In this document: piece after piece, positions 35,745-43,727 of the stretch | Layout of the letters: the number at the start of each line of letters is the position of its first letter | Position numbering within the stretch: the stretch's first letter is position 1 | Assembly: GCF_026015625.1 (NCBI RefSeq) | Contig: NZ_JAPDVG010000001.1 | Coordinates: 2,621,001 to 2,685,000 of the forward strand | Source of the DNA: Segatella copri | GTDB taxonomy: Bacteria > Bacteroidota > Bacteroidia > Bacteroidales > Bacteroidaceae | DNA: 64,000 bases | Reading direction: 5' to 3' | Notes under the pieces: generated by a model | The model's database searches: none | What the model was told of the DNA's origin: nothing | Seen by the model: only the letters and a program-made list of their open reading frames with translations | Position numbers and translations under genes: made by a program

Positions 35745-36653
35745 CTACTTTCTCAAAGAATTGGCAGTCAGTTCCAGAAGACTCTGCAGATATTCATCGT
35801 CTGTATCCTTCTTCATCTTATTCAGCGAAGAGGCGCAGAATTTCTTCTCGTCAGCATTCAGCAACTTGCCGTATCCCTTACAAAGCTTGACTATTTTGTT
35901 GGCAATGCCCGTCTGGAGGGTACGCCGAGTCACCTGATTTCCCCAATAAGGGTATTGGTCTCTGGCATTCTTAAAGGCAGCACGGAGCGTGTTGAGTTGC
36001 ATTATAAACTCTGCCGCATCCTTTGGAGGAGTCATATCCAATCCATAACTGCGAACCAGATTTTTGTTATACCTGATGTTGCCCAGAGAAACAAGAGAAT
36101 CCAAACCTTGAACAGCATTCATCTTATAAGATAATGGCTTCTTATAGGTTTGCGGATCCTTGGAGTAGAACTTATATACACTGCCCTTTACCGAACGATC
36201 CATTCCCTGATACCATACCAAGGCATAAACATATCGCATGGTAGAATCCTTGCTGTCGCGGAAATACTGCAGGTTATAGTTGCGGTCTTTGTGAGTACCA
36301 AACTCGTAAGTCATGGAATTATCCTTGCCATACCCCACCCGATTCGTTTCAAGACTGAGAGAGCCCGCTTTCTTGGTAAAACTAATATAAGCGAGGCGAC
36401 TATTGCTCAATAAAGCCTTTTGAAAGGTATCAACCATTTTCTGCTTTCTCTCAGGAATAGCGAACTCAAATCCCTTCATCATACCAATATTATAGGTATT
36501 CATAGAGGAAGAAGTAACAAAGTCGCCTTTCAACAAATCCTGTGCGAATACATCAAAAGCCTGGTCGATAGCCGGTATAGGCTCCTGAGCATGGCAAGCC
36601 GAAGAGAGCATCATCAGGCAAGCCACAAATGCTAATTTAAAAGTTGTTTTCAT
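35745..36653 (-). CDS. Secreted protein of unknown function in an ECF sigma operon
   Basis: A 302-residue protein with a signal peptide (MKTTFKLAFVACLMMLSSACHAQ). The mature part starts EPIPAIDQAFDVFAQDLLKGDFVTSSSMNTYNIG and includes NLQYFRDSKDSTMRYVYALVWYQGMD. No named family is recognised. It is the last gene of a sigma-membrane protein-secreted protein run, 27 bp after the anti-sigma-like gene, so it is a probable target or sensor part of that system. The signal peptide contains a cysteine (SSACHAQ) that could be a lipobox (LSSAC), so a lipoprotein is possible. Confidence 0.78.
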   Translation of the reverse strand: MKTTFKLAFVACLMMLSSACHAQEPIPAIDQAFDVFAQDLLKGDFVTSSSMNTYNIGMMKGFEFAIPERKQKMVDTFQKALLSNSRLAYISFTKKAGSLSLETNRVGYGKDNSMTYEFGTHKDRNYNLQYFRDSKDSTMRYVYALVWYQGMDRSVKGSVYKFYSKDPQTYKKPLSYKMNAVQGLDSLVSLGNIRYNKNLVRSYGLDMTPPKDAAEFIMQLNTLRAAFKNARDQYPYWGNQVTRRTLQTGIANKIVKLCKGYGKLLNADEKKFCASSLNKMKKDTDDEYLQSLLELTANSLRK

Positions 36654-36680
36654 ATTCTTCTTCTTTTTAATTGTTTCTTG

Positions 36681-37442
36681 TTAATAAACCTCTTGGTCAC
36701 CACTCACATAGTCCTCATCATGCACATTCTCCTCGCTTTCGAACGAGGCACTGGCTACTTCGGCATTGAGCGACTGGGTCTGAAGAGCATTGATGAGATA
36801 GAGTTTGAAGAACATTTCGGTCTGCTGTGCCTCCATCTCACAGAGATGCTCATCGGCAAGCTTTTCCGGCTCTGCCAACAAAGAATCGGTAGCAATATTC
36901 TGAGCTATCCAAAGCTTTGGAGAAGCAGGAGCAAACAGATGCTGACGATATTGCCTCTGCTTGTGCTTCCTTGTCTTGGGAGATACGGAATCACCCGACT
37001 TTTTTATCTTTTCAGGCATGGAAAGATTGGCATCTGTCGATTTCTCCTCGTGGACAACAGCAGAATCAACATCCTCCGGAGGCGTTCTTCCTTCGAATTG
37101 AGCCATCTTCGAATCATCCCGATGCCCTGTCTGTCGCCCTACCCAAGGAATAGCAAACCCTATCAGCAAGGCGATGGATGCAGCCAAACTAAGCGGCAAC
37201 CATAGGCGGCGCATTCGTGCCTTAGCCTTTGGATGAGCATTTTCTACATGCTCCTCCGCCTCATGGTCAAGAGGCATACCCTCGTCGAAATATCCAAACA
37301 TCATCTGGTATTCCTTCAGGTCATCGCTCACATCGGGATGCTTACGAAACCACTCCCCTATCAGAGCCTCCTCTTCCAGAGAAGTCTCACCAACCATAAA
37401 TCGGTCGAGCAACAGTCGTATGTCCTTTTCTTTTTCGTTCAT
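36681..37442 (-). CDS. Single-span membrane protein, probable anti-sigma factor
   Basis: A 253-residue protein. The first ~95 residues are cytoplasmic and acidic (MNEKEKDIRLLLDRFMVGETSLEEEALIGEWFRKHPDVSDDLKEYQMMF), resembling the zinc-less N-terminus of Bacteroidales anti-sigma proteins. One membrane helix follows (~97-120, RLWLPLSLAASIALLIGFAIPWV), then a low-complexity periplasmic tail. There is no FecR or DUF4974 domain. The anti-sigma role is inferred from order: it starts 47 bp after the sigma gene and precedes a secreted protein gene. Confidence 0.75.
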   Translation of the reverse strand: MNEKEKDIRLLLDRFMVGETSLEEEALIGEWFRKHPDVSDDLKEYQMMFGYFDEGMPLDHEAEEHVENAHPKAKARMRRLWLPLSLAASIALLIGFAIPWVGRQTGHRDDSKMAQFEGRTPPEDVDSAVVHEEKSTDANLSMPEKIKKSGDSVSPKTRKHKQRQYRQHLFAPASPKLWIAQNIATDSLLAEPEKLADEHLCEMEAQQTEMFFKLYLINALQTQSLNAEVASASFESEENVHDEDYVSGDQEVY

Positions 37443-37489
37443 ATCCAGTTTCCTCCTTTATTGATTATACCTATTTTTATATATAAGGG

Positions 37490-37990
37490 CTATCGACATC
37501 TTTTTCTGATTTCCTGCAACATCTGCTTTCTTGCCCTCGAAAGCAAGACAGATACAGATTCAGGGGTGATGCCCACGATTTGCGCTATTTCCTCAAAGCT
37601 TTTCTTCTCTACCTGTCGCAGATAAAGCACCTGATATTGGTTGGAGGGCAAAGCCTTGAGGCGTTTTTGCAGCCACAGCTCGTTCTCCGAGTTTTCCACT
37701 TCCACATCGGGCGGCGCATAGTGGCTAGGCGACTTATCGAAAGGCTGGGCATCTATCGAAATCATCTTCCGCTTGCGAAAGAAGTCGATGCAAAGATGCT
37801 TGGCGATGCAACCCATCGAACCTTTGGCATGAGCAGCAGACTGAATATCATCCTTGATGGCCCAGAGCTTGAGCATCGCATCCTGTGCGATATCCTCAGC
37901 CTCATCGCAGCCAACACCATAACCTTGACTGATCTGCAAGGTTATCTGCCGCAACTGCGGAACGATATGGATGAATTCATTCTCTGTCAT
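37490..37990 (-). CDS. ECF RNA polymerase sigma factor
   Basis: A 166-residue sigma factor. Region 2 is GVGCDEAEDIAQDAMLKLWAI with KHLCIDFFRKRKM, and region 4 is ALPSNQYQVLYLRQVEKKSFEEIAQIVGITPESVSVLLSRARKQMLQEI. It has a -7 box of the housekeeping type 26 bp upstream. It heads a three-gene unit (sigma, probable anti-sigma, secreted protein). The unit differs from the FecI/FecR type because no TonB receptor is attached, so the signal source is unknown. Confidence 0.93.
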   Translation of the reverse strand: MTENEFIHIVPQLRQITLQISQGYGVGCDEAEDIAQDAMLKLWAIKDDIQSAAHAKGSMGCIAKHLCIDFFRKRKMISIDAQPFDKSPSHYAPPDVEVENSENELWLQKRLKALPSNQYQVLYLRQVEKKSFEEIAQIVGITPESVSVLLSRARKQMLQEIRKRCR

Positions 37991-38015
37991 TTGCTCTCTT
38001 TTGTTTTATTTGTTC

Positions 38016-38023
38016 AAAACTAC
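38016..38023 (-). promoter_or_regulatory. -7 box of the second sigma operon
   Basis: The minus strand reads TAGTTTTG, matching TAnnTTTG. Confidence 0.55.
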
Positions 38024-38073
38024 AACATAAACGGAAAAAAAGTGTTTTTCTTAATGGGATTAACCTATATTAA

Positions 38074-38112
38074 CAAGAAAGCCTGGCAAACGCCGTTTGC
38101 CAGGCTTTCTTG
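38074..38112 (-). terminator. Terminator after the GH127 gene
   Basis: An 18-bp stem (CAAGAAAGCCTGGCAAAC at 38074-38091 with its complement at 38095-38112). A T-run lies on the GH127 side rather than after the stem, so termination may be rho-assisted; it also shields the sigma promoter. Confidence 0.7.
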
Positions 38113-38129
38113 ATTAAAAAAACTATTTA

Positions 38130-40214
38130 TTACTTATCCATAAACGACAAGCCCTGATAGAACCAGACATTCATCTGGTTGGCACCACGATGATTCCAGG
38201 CATAGTAAGGAATCAAGGTGAGAGGGGTGCAATCTACAGCGACCACATCCTCCTTCTTCTGGTAGATAATATGGGCAGGAGAGGTAACGATAGCCTTTAC
38301 GGTGAAGGCTGGGGCTCCCTTGGTCTCCGTGTTCTGAATGCTGTAGTTGTCAACGAGAGTGAAGCTTGGCTTCTCTGGCATAACGGCATGGAGCACAGGT
38401 TCATTGCTATTATCCACAGTCTCAGCGCAATATACCAATGGTCCACGCTCTACGGCAACCTTGCCCTTATCATCTGCTACCTTATCGTTAGCAACCACAG
38501 TACGAACCGGCATATCGAAGTGGATGCGGATGACATCGCCCTTCTTGATGTTCTTGACAGGGAGATAACCCTTGTTGGCATCGAGATCAGCCTCTACAGC
38601 CTTGCCGTTTACGGTTACTGTGTAAGCAGGCTTCTCTGCATCGCTATACTTGTAAAGATCGCTAGGTACTACCTGATTGCGAACCCATCCAGGAATACGG
38701 ACCAGGAGGTTGGCATTCTTCACACCGCTCTTCTTCACAGCAATCTTGATGTCGCCGTTCCAAGGATACTCGGTAGTCTCCTCCAGAACCACATCCTTGC
38801 CATTCACCTTGATGGTAGATGTATTGCCGGCAAAGAGATTTACATAGATATTGTTGTCTTTCACACCATAGAGATAACCTGGAACAGAAGGGATGAAGCG
38901 GCTCAGGTTACTTGGGCAGCAGGCACATCCGAACCAAGGCTGGCGGGTGGTGTTGCCATCAGCATTGAAGGCATACTTGCCGTCGCTTGACAATGGGTTA
39001 GGATAGAAGAAACGACCGCCATCCATGCTCATACCCGAGATGACACCATTATATAAGGTACGCTCCATGCAGTCGATATACTTGCTCTCGCCGTGAAGGA
39101 GGAACATGCGCTCGAAGAGATAAACCATAGAGATGGCTGCACAGGTTTCATTATAGGCAGTCATGTTTGGCAACTCATAGTTATCACCGAATGCCTCACC
39201 GTCATGGCGGGCACCTACACCACCCGTAAGATAGTACTTCTTGCCAACGATGTTTTCGAAAATGCGGTCGATGACCTTCATATAGGCAGAATCCTTGGTC
39301 AGGGCAGCCACATCGGCTATACCGGCATACATATAGCCGGCACGAACCGCATGACCTACCGCCTCTTTCTGCTCCAGGATAGGAGCCTGGCTCTGAGAAT
39401 ATGGATTGCGGATATGAGTCTTGCCACGATAATCGAGCAGATACTTAGCCTCATCCAGATACTTCTTTTCACCGGTCAAGGTATAGAGACGAGCCAAAGC
39501 CATCTCTGCAATCTGATGTCCCGGAACGATGGTAGCCTGTCCTGCCTTAGGTCCCACTTCCTTTACCACGCAATCGGCATAGCGCTTGGCGATGTTCAGG
39601 AACTTGGTGCTACCCGTAGCCTGATAGTGAGCGCAGGCTGCATCTACCATGTGACCGAGGTTGTAAAGCTCGTGGCTCGCCTCCTCGTCCTTGACCCAAC
39701 GCTTATTTCCCGACCACTGGTGTGGATGCTTTGGATTGATGGTACGGGCGGTATAGAGATAGCCATCTGGCTCCTGTGCCGCAGCTACCACATCGAGCAC
39801 GCTGTCGATATAAGCCTTCAACTTCTTGTTCGGATAAGTCTGGAGGATGTAGCTGGCACCTTCGATGGTCTTATAAACATCGGTATCATCGAAAGAAAAG
39901 CCCATGAACTTGCTCACATCCCACTCCTTGGTATCCAAGCCCGGGTGGTTAGGATGCTGCAGGGTATAGGCAGCCATATCGAAATTCTTGTAACGGTGCT
40001 CGCTCTCACACTTGCTGAAAGCCAATGGCACGGTTACTTCTCGGGCAGCCTTCAAGCGGGCACCCCAGAAAGTATTCTGTGAAATCTTCACACTGGTGAA
40101 AGGAACCTGAGTAAATGGATAACCATTGCCCAATGTCTTTGCATTCTTCGCCATGGTTGGCACAACTACGGCTGCAGAAAGCAATACTGCAGAAATTAAT
40201 CTCTTCATTTTCAA
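38130..40214 (-). CDS. Secreted GH127-type beta-L-arabinofuranosidase
   Basis: The 694-residue protein belongs to the DUF1680/GH127 family, whose founding member HypBA1 releases beta-L-arabinofuranose. It has a signal peptide (MKMKRLISAVLLSAAVVVPTMA) and an (alpha/alpha)6 barrel. The zinc/catalytic set matches HypBA1: E356 and C358 in YNETCAAISM and C432-C433 in WFGCACCPSN (HypBA1 E338, C340, C417, C418). Other GH127 subfamilies have other sugars as substrate, so arabinose is probable, not certain. Own -7 box; a HAD gene is divergent to it. With GH51 and GH97 elsewhere in the window it suggests use of arabinose-rich plant glycans such as extensin or arabinogalactan. Confidence 0.9.
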   Translation of the reverse strand: MKMKRLISAVLLSAAVVVPTMAKNAKTLGNGYPFTQVPFTSVKISQNTFWGARLKAAREVTVPLAFSKCESEHRYKNFDMAAYTLQHPNHPGLDTKEWDVSKFMGFSFDDTDVYKTIEGASYILQTYPNKKLKAYIDSVLDVVAAAQEPDGYLYTARTINPKHPHQWSGNKRWVKDEEASHELYNLGHMVDAACAHYQATGSTKFLNIAKRYADCVVKEVGPKAGQATIVPGHQIAEMALARLYTLTGEKKYLDEAKYLLDYRGKTHIRNPYSQSQAPILEQKEAVGHAVRAGYMYAGIADVAALTKDSAYMKVIDRIFENIVGKKYYLTGGVGARHDGEAFGDNYELPNMTAYNETCAAISMVYLFERMFLLHGESKYIDCMERTLYNGVISGMSMDGGRFFYPNPLSSDGKYAFNADGNTTRQPWFGCACCPSNLSRFIPSVPGYLYGVKDNNIYVNLFAGNTSTIKVNGKDVVLEETTEYPWNGDIKIAVKKSGVKNANLLVRIPGWVRNQVVPSDLYKYSDAEKPAYTVTVNGKAVEADLDANKGYLPVKNIKKGDVIRIHFDMPVRTVVANDKVADDKGKVAVERGPLVYCAETVDNSNEPVLHAVMPEKPSFTLVDNYSIQNTETKGAPAFTVKAIVTSPAHIIYQKKEDVVAVDCTPLTLIPYYAWNHRGANQMNVWFYQGLSFMDK

Positions 40215-40257
40215 ATAGGTTTTATTAATTTTATATTATTGTTTGTTATTTCAGTTG

Positions 40258-40265
40258 CAAAGATA
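40258..40265 (-). promoter_or_regulatory. -7 box of the GH127 gene
   Basis: The minus strand reads TATCTTTGC, matching TAnnTTTG. Confidence 0.6.
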
Positions 40266-40357
40266 AGAAAACTTTCCGACTATAGTGTATAATAAACAAT
40301 AAAAAACAGGTAATTATCAGTCAAACACCCATATTTATATCATATTTAACGCTTTTT

Positions 40358-40389
40358 TTTGTTACAATCGTTTTTTTATCTTACCTTTG
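40358..40389 (+). promoter_or_regulatory. Promoter of the Cof-type HAD gene
   Basis: TTTG at 40358-40361, 20 bp, TACCTTTG at 40382-40389: full -33/-7 match. Confidence 0.75.
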
Positions 40390-40422
40390 CAGTCAAATTA
40401 GAAATACAATAATATATCAAAT

Positions 40423-41247
40423 ATGAATCATCTTCCATACCGTGCCATCGCCCTTGATCTGGATGGCACCCTGACCAACCACGACAAGGTGGTTACCCCG
40501 AAAACCCGCGAAGCGCTGCTCCAGGCAGAAGCCGAGGGTGTTGTTATCATCCTTGCTTCAGGCAGACCGACCTACGGCATCGAACCGGTGGCGGAATGTC
40601 TAGAACTGGATAAGCGAGGCGGATACATCCTATCTTATAATGGCGGCAACATCGTGAATGCCAAGACTGGCGAAAAACTCTTCGCCCAGTTCCTGCCTGA
40701 TGAAGTGATACCTATATTATATAGGTACGCGAAGGAGAAGAACCATGCCCTTCTGGGCTATGCCGGCAACGAGATTATCACCGAGATGCCCGACGACCAG
40801 TATGTGAAGGAAGAATCGCGTATCAACAAGATGAACATCCGAAAGGTAGAAAACCTGTTCGAAGCCCTGGAGCCTCACCCAACCAAGCTCCTCATGACAG
40901 GCGACCCGGCAGATATGCTCAAGGCAGAAAACGAACTTTCTGAGATTCTGGGCGACAGGATGGACATCTTCCGTTCAGCCCCATTCTTCCTGGAACTGGT
41001 TCCTAAAGGCATCGACAAGGCAAAGTCCCTGCTCCGCCTTCTGTCGAAAATCAATCTCACCCCAGCCGATATGATTGCTTTCGGAGATGGCTACAACGAC
41101 TTGAGCATGCTGAAACTGGCAGGCATGGGTGTAGCCATGCAGAATGCAGCACCAGAGGTTAGAGCCGAAGCCGACTACATCACGCTGTCCAATGAAGAAG
41201 ATGGCATAGCTGCTGCTTTGGAACATTTCTGTAAAAAGGATTTTTAA
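40423..41247 (+). CDS. Cof-type HAD-IIB phosphatase
   Basis: A 274-residue cytoplasmic HAD phosphatase with a C2 cap, of the Cof/YidA type that acts on sugar phosphates and flavin or pyridoxal phosphates. Motif I is AIALDLDGTLTNHDK, motif II ILASGRPTYG, motif III the lysine in PKGIDKAKSL, motif IV IAFGDGYNDLSML followed by GMGVAMQNAAPEVRAEADYIT. The length is normal. It is a single-gene unit with its own promoter, between two glycoside hydrolase genes on the other strand. The true substrate is not predictable. Confidence 0.93.
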   Translation: MNHLPYRAIALDLDGTLTNHDKVVTPKTREALLQAEAEGVVIILASGRPTYGIEPVAECLELDKRGGYILSYNGGNIVNAKTGEKLFAQFLPDEVIPILYRYAKEKNHALLGYAGNEIITEMPDDQYVKEESRINKMNIRKVENLFEALEPHPTKLLMTGDPADMLKAENELSEILGDRMDIFRSAPFFLELVPKGIDKAKSLLRLLSKINLTPADMIAFGDGYNDLSMLKLAGMGVAMQNAAPEVRAEADYITLSNEEDGIAAALEHFCKKDF

Positions 41248-41340
41248 AAGTAAAAAGGTAAAAAGCCTAGCGGGGTATAATCTCCCTAGTTTCTTTTTAC
41301 CTTTTTACTTTTTTACCTTTTTACTTTTTTACCTTTTTAC
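41247..41340. repeat. TTTTTAC-type tandem repeats between convergent genes
   Basis: After the HAD stop the plus strand has AAAAGTAAAAAGGTAAAAAG, then four to five units alternating TTTTTACC and TTTTTACTT from ~41290, inverted relative to the first part. The two parts can pair into a stem and may end both convergent transcripts. The last unit runs into the GH97 stop codon. Confidence 0.7.
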
Positions 41341-43298
41341 TTTTCAACAATCAGTCCACCCTTAGGCTGCATTTCCACCTTCAGGTTTCCCTTCTTATCC
41401 ACCTTTACGGTCTTCATCTGAGAAACAGGCCAGAGAGCCTTCTTGTCCTTGCTGGCAGTTTCATGATAATAGGTAACGCTCTTGCCGGCAAGCATTGGCA
41501 GATTCAGGGTGAGCTTCATCACCTGGTCGGTGCCGTTCAAACCGGCAACATACCATTTATCACCATGGCGACGGGCAACAACGGCATATTTTCCAGGATA
41601 ACCAGCGATGAATTTGGTCTCATCCCAGGTTGTAGGAACGCTCTTCAGGAAATCAATCTCGTGCTGAGGAAGCTCAGAGAGATTATTCGGATAGATGGCG
41701 ATACACAGAATGGCAGCCTGGTTCATGATAGCCGATGCCATCTCGAAAACATCAGTGGTATAACGACGATGACGACTCTTGTTGTCACGAGACAAGTATT
41801 TGTTCATGATGGTACCACCCCAATCCATCGCAGCCACGGCATTGCGGCAGAATGGATGCATGGTCAGCTCAAAGCCCTCCTGCTTGGCATGATACTCAGA
41901 GAAGAATACATTCTCCGAAGCCAGTACAGCCTCGCTCGACACATAGTTAGGATACATGCGCTCCCAACCTCTTGGCAGGGTGCAACCATGGAAGATAACC
42001 TGAATGCCATAATCGTTGGCATCGCTCAGGATGTCTTCATACTGCTGCATGGTATGCTGCTTGTCGCCACCGAAGAAATCTACCTTGATGCCCTTGATGC
42101 CGATGCTCTTCATCCAGGCCATCTCCTTCTTACGGGCTACGATGTTATCCATGATGCCACGAGGACCCTGAGGTGCATCGTTTGCCACACCATTAGAGTT
42201 ATACCAGAGCATCAGACTCACATTCTTGCTCTGCGCATACTTGCTCAACTCTGCTATCTTGTCTCTACCAATCTGGGTATCCCAGAGCGCATCAACCAGC
42301 ACATATTCATATCCCATGGTAGCAGCCAGGTCGATGAACTGCTTCTGGTCGTTATAGTTGCAGGATTCATCCTGCCAGATGAGCCAACTCCAGGCATACT
42401 TACCTGTTCCGTATTTCTGGGAAGCCTCGAATCTTGGCTCTACTACATCGTATGGAATGGTGGTCTCTACCAGAGGCTTCAAATCTGAACCCACGGTGAT
42501 GGTGCGCCATGGAGTGGAACCCGGAAGAATGAAAGCTGCCGATGTAGAACCGATGCCATCAGCCTCTTTCTCCATTGGGAAGGCTATCTGATAACCCTTT
42601 GCAGCATCGTAATCGCTGATGTGACAACCCGGATAGTTGCCGTGAGTACCCGTCTCGCTGACCAATACCCAGCCATCGCCACCTACCTTGAAGAGGCATG
42701 GGAAGGTATAGCCATGACCATAACCCGATTTGGCAGTAAGAGGCTGATCCACCTTATAATCTTCTTCATAACTTGGTTTGGTTCGGGCAAAACCGATGAG
42801 CGGATCCGACTGTGGACAGAGGTAAGTGGTGGTTACCTTAGGAAGATTGAAGGCAGTCTTCTCCTCGTTTACGATGATATGCTGAGCCTTCAGTTGATCA
42901 AAAGTATAACGGAATGCCACATCGTTGTTGCTTACATTGAAAGTAACCGTCATTGGCTGCTTCTTACCGTTGATGTATGTCACGTTGAGCTGGTTGGCAT
43001 GATAATCTACATGCGAAACCTTGGCGGTGCGGAGGTCATAGCTCTTCTCCACCTTTATCTCATTCTTGCCTTGATAGGTCAAGCCCTGACTGAAATCGCC
43101 TACATTGGCAAGGAGTCCGAGCTGTGATTCCTCCATCATTCGCTTGCCTGCATAGTCGATGGAATAATAGAGTTTACCATCGCGGTCTTCTACCACGACA
43201 TTCAACTTACCATCAGGAGAACTGACAGTATTCTTCTCTGCGTATGCACCGATGCTCGCCATCAATGCCAGCGCTACTGCTAAAACGTTTTTCTTCAT
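41337..43298 (-). CDS. Secreted GH97 glycoside hydrolase, probable retaining alpha-galactosidase type
   Basis: A 653-residue GH97 enzyme with signal peptide MKKNVLAVALALMASIGAYA. The N-terminal beta-sandwich (ISS-type VSSPDGKLNVVVEDRDGKLYYSIDYAGK) precedes a TIM barrel (WSWLIWQDESCNYNDQKQFID...YVLVDALWD) and a C-terminal beta domain. GH97 contains inverting alpha-glucosidases (SusB, glutamate base) and retaining alpha-galactosidases (aspartate nucleophile). Here the site after strand 4 is GIKVDFFGGDKQ with D407, close to the D415 nucleophile of BtGal97b, which favours the retaining type; this is an inference. It lies next to a hybrid two-component regulator, both on the minus strand. Confidence 0.9.
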   Translation of the reverse strand: MKKNVLAVALALMASIGAYAEKNTVSSPDGKLNVVVEDRDGKLYYSIDYAGKRMMEESQLGLLANVGDFSQGLTYQGKNEIKVEKSYDLRTAKVSHVDYHANQLNVTYINGKKQPMTVTFNVSNNDVAFRYTFDQLKAQHIIVNEEKTAFNLPKVTTTYLCPQSDPLIGFARTKPSYEEDYKVDQPLTAKSGYGHGYTFPCLFKVGGDGWVLVSETGTHGNYPGCHISDYDAAKGYQIAFPMEKEADGIGSTSAAFILPGSTPWRTITVGSDLKPLVETTIPYDVVEPRFEASQKYGTGKYAWSWLIWQDESCNYNDQKQFIDLAATMGYEYVLVDALWDTQIGRDKIAELSKYAQSKNVSLMLWYNSNGVANDAPQGPRGIMDNIVARKKEMAWMKSIGIKGIKVDFFGGDKQHTMQQYEDILSDANDYGIQVIFHGCTLPRGWERMYPNYVSSEAVLASENVFFSEYHAKQEGFELTMHPFCRNAVAAMDWGGTIMNKYLSRDNKSRHRRYTTDVFEMASAIMNQAAILCIAIYPNNLSELPQHEIDFLKSVPTTWDETKFIAGYPGKYAVVARRHGDKWYVAGLNGTDQVMKLTLNLPMLAGKSVTYYHETASKDKKALWPVSQMKTVKVDKKGNLKVEMQPKGGLIVEK

Positions 43299-43356
43299 TT
43301 CCAGATAAAAGTAATTAGTTTATTTGTTACTATGTTTTTATGCTTAATTCCATCGG

Positions 43357-43364
43357 CAAAATTA
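43357..43364 (-). promoter_or_regulatory. -7 box of the GH97 gene
   Basis: The minus strand reads TAATTTTGC, matching TAnnTTTG. Confidence 0.6.
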
Positions 43365-43727
43365 CAAAAAAAAGAGAAGAATGACTGCATCTCTTTGTGA
43401 TAATTTGTTCACGAATCATGAAAATGGAACAAAAGCCAAAGAAAATGTAACACAAAACAAAGAAATATTGCCCCCTAAAAGGTAGAAAATATATTATTAT
43501 ATGTTGCATTTAAAGGTTTTCGAATACGATTTATAGAAAATCGAATGCCAGGAAACGATAAAAAACTTATCTTTGCGGCGAAAAGTATTTAATACAGCGT
43601 TTTGCATCAAGTAGAAGATGATATCCCCATAATATGATACGGGGAGATTAGATGATATTAGGCAATCCATTTCATATGCGGAAGCCACTGAACTTACTTG
43701 GCGGGACTAGGTTTCATGAAAATGAAT
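43365..43727. other. Gene-free gap with a plus-strand -7 box
   Basis: No supported gene in this 363-nt stretch between the GH97 promoter and the regulator stop. A plus-strand TATCTTTGC (43568-43575) matches the -7 consensus and would start a transcript running antisense into the 3' end of the regulator gene; CCCC/GGGG can pair around 43625-43645. Short open frames on the minus strand (e.g. 43497-43688) show no recognisable protein. Confidence 0.4.

Noticed and set aside
43497..43688. A 63-codon minus-strand frame in the gap between GH97 and the hybrid regulator
   Set aside because: No promoter, no recognisable domain, and AT-rich sequence in which open frames of this size are expected.
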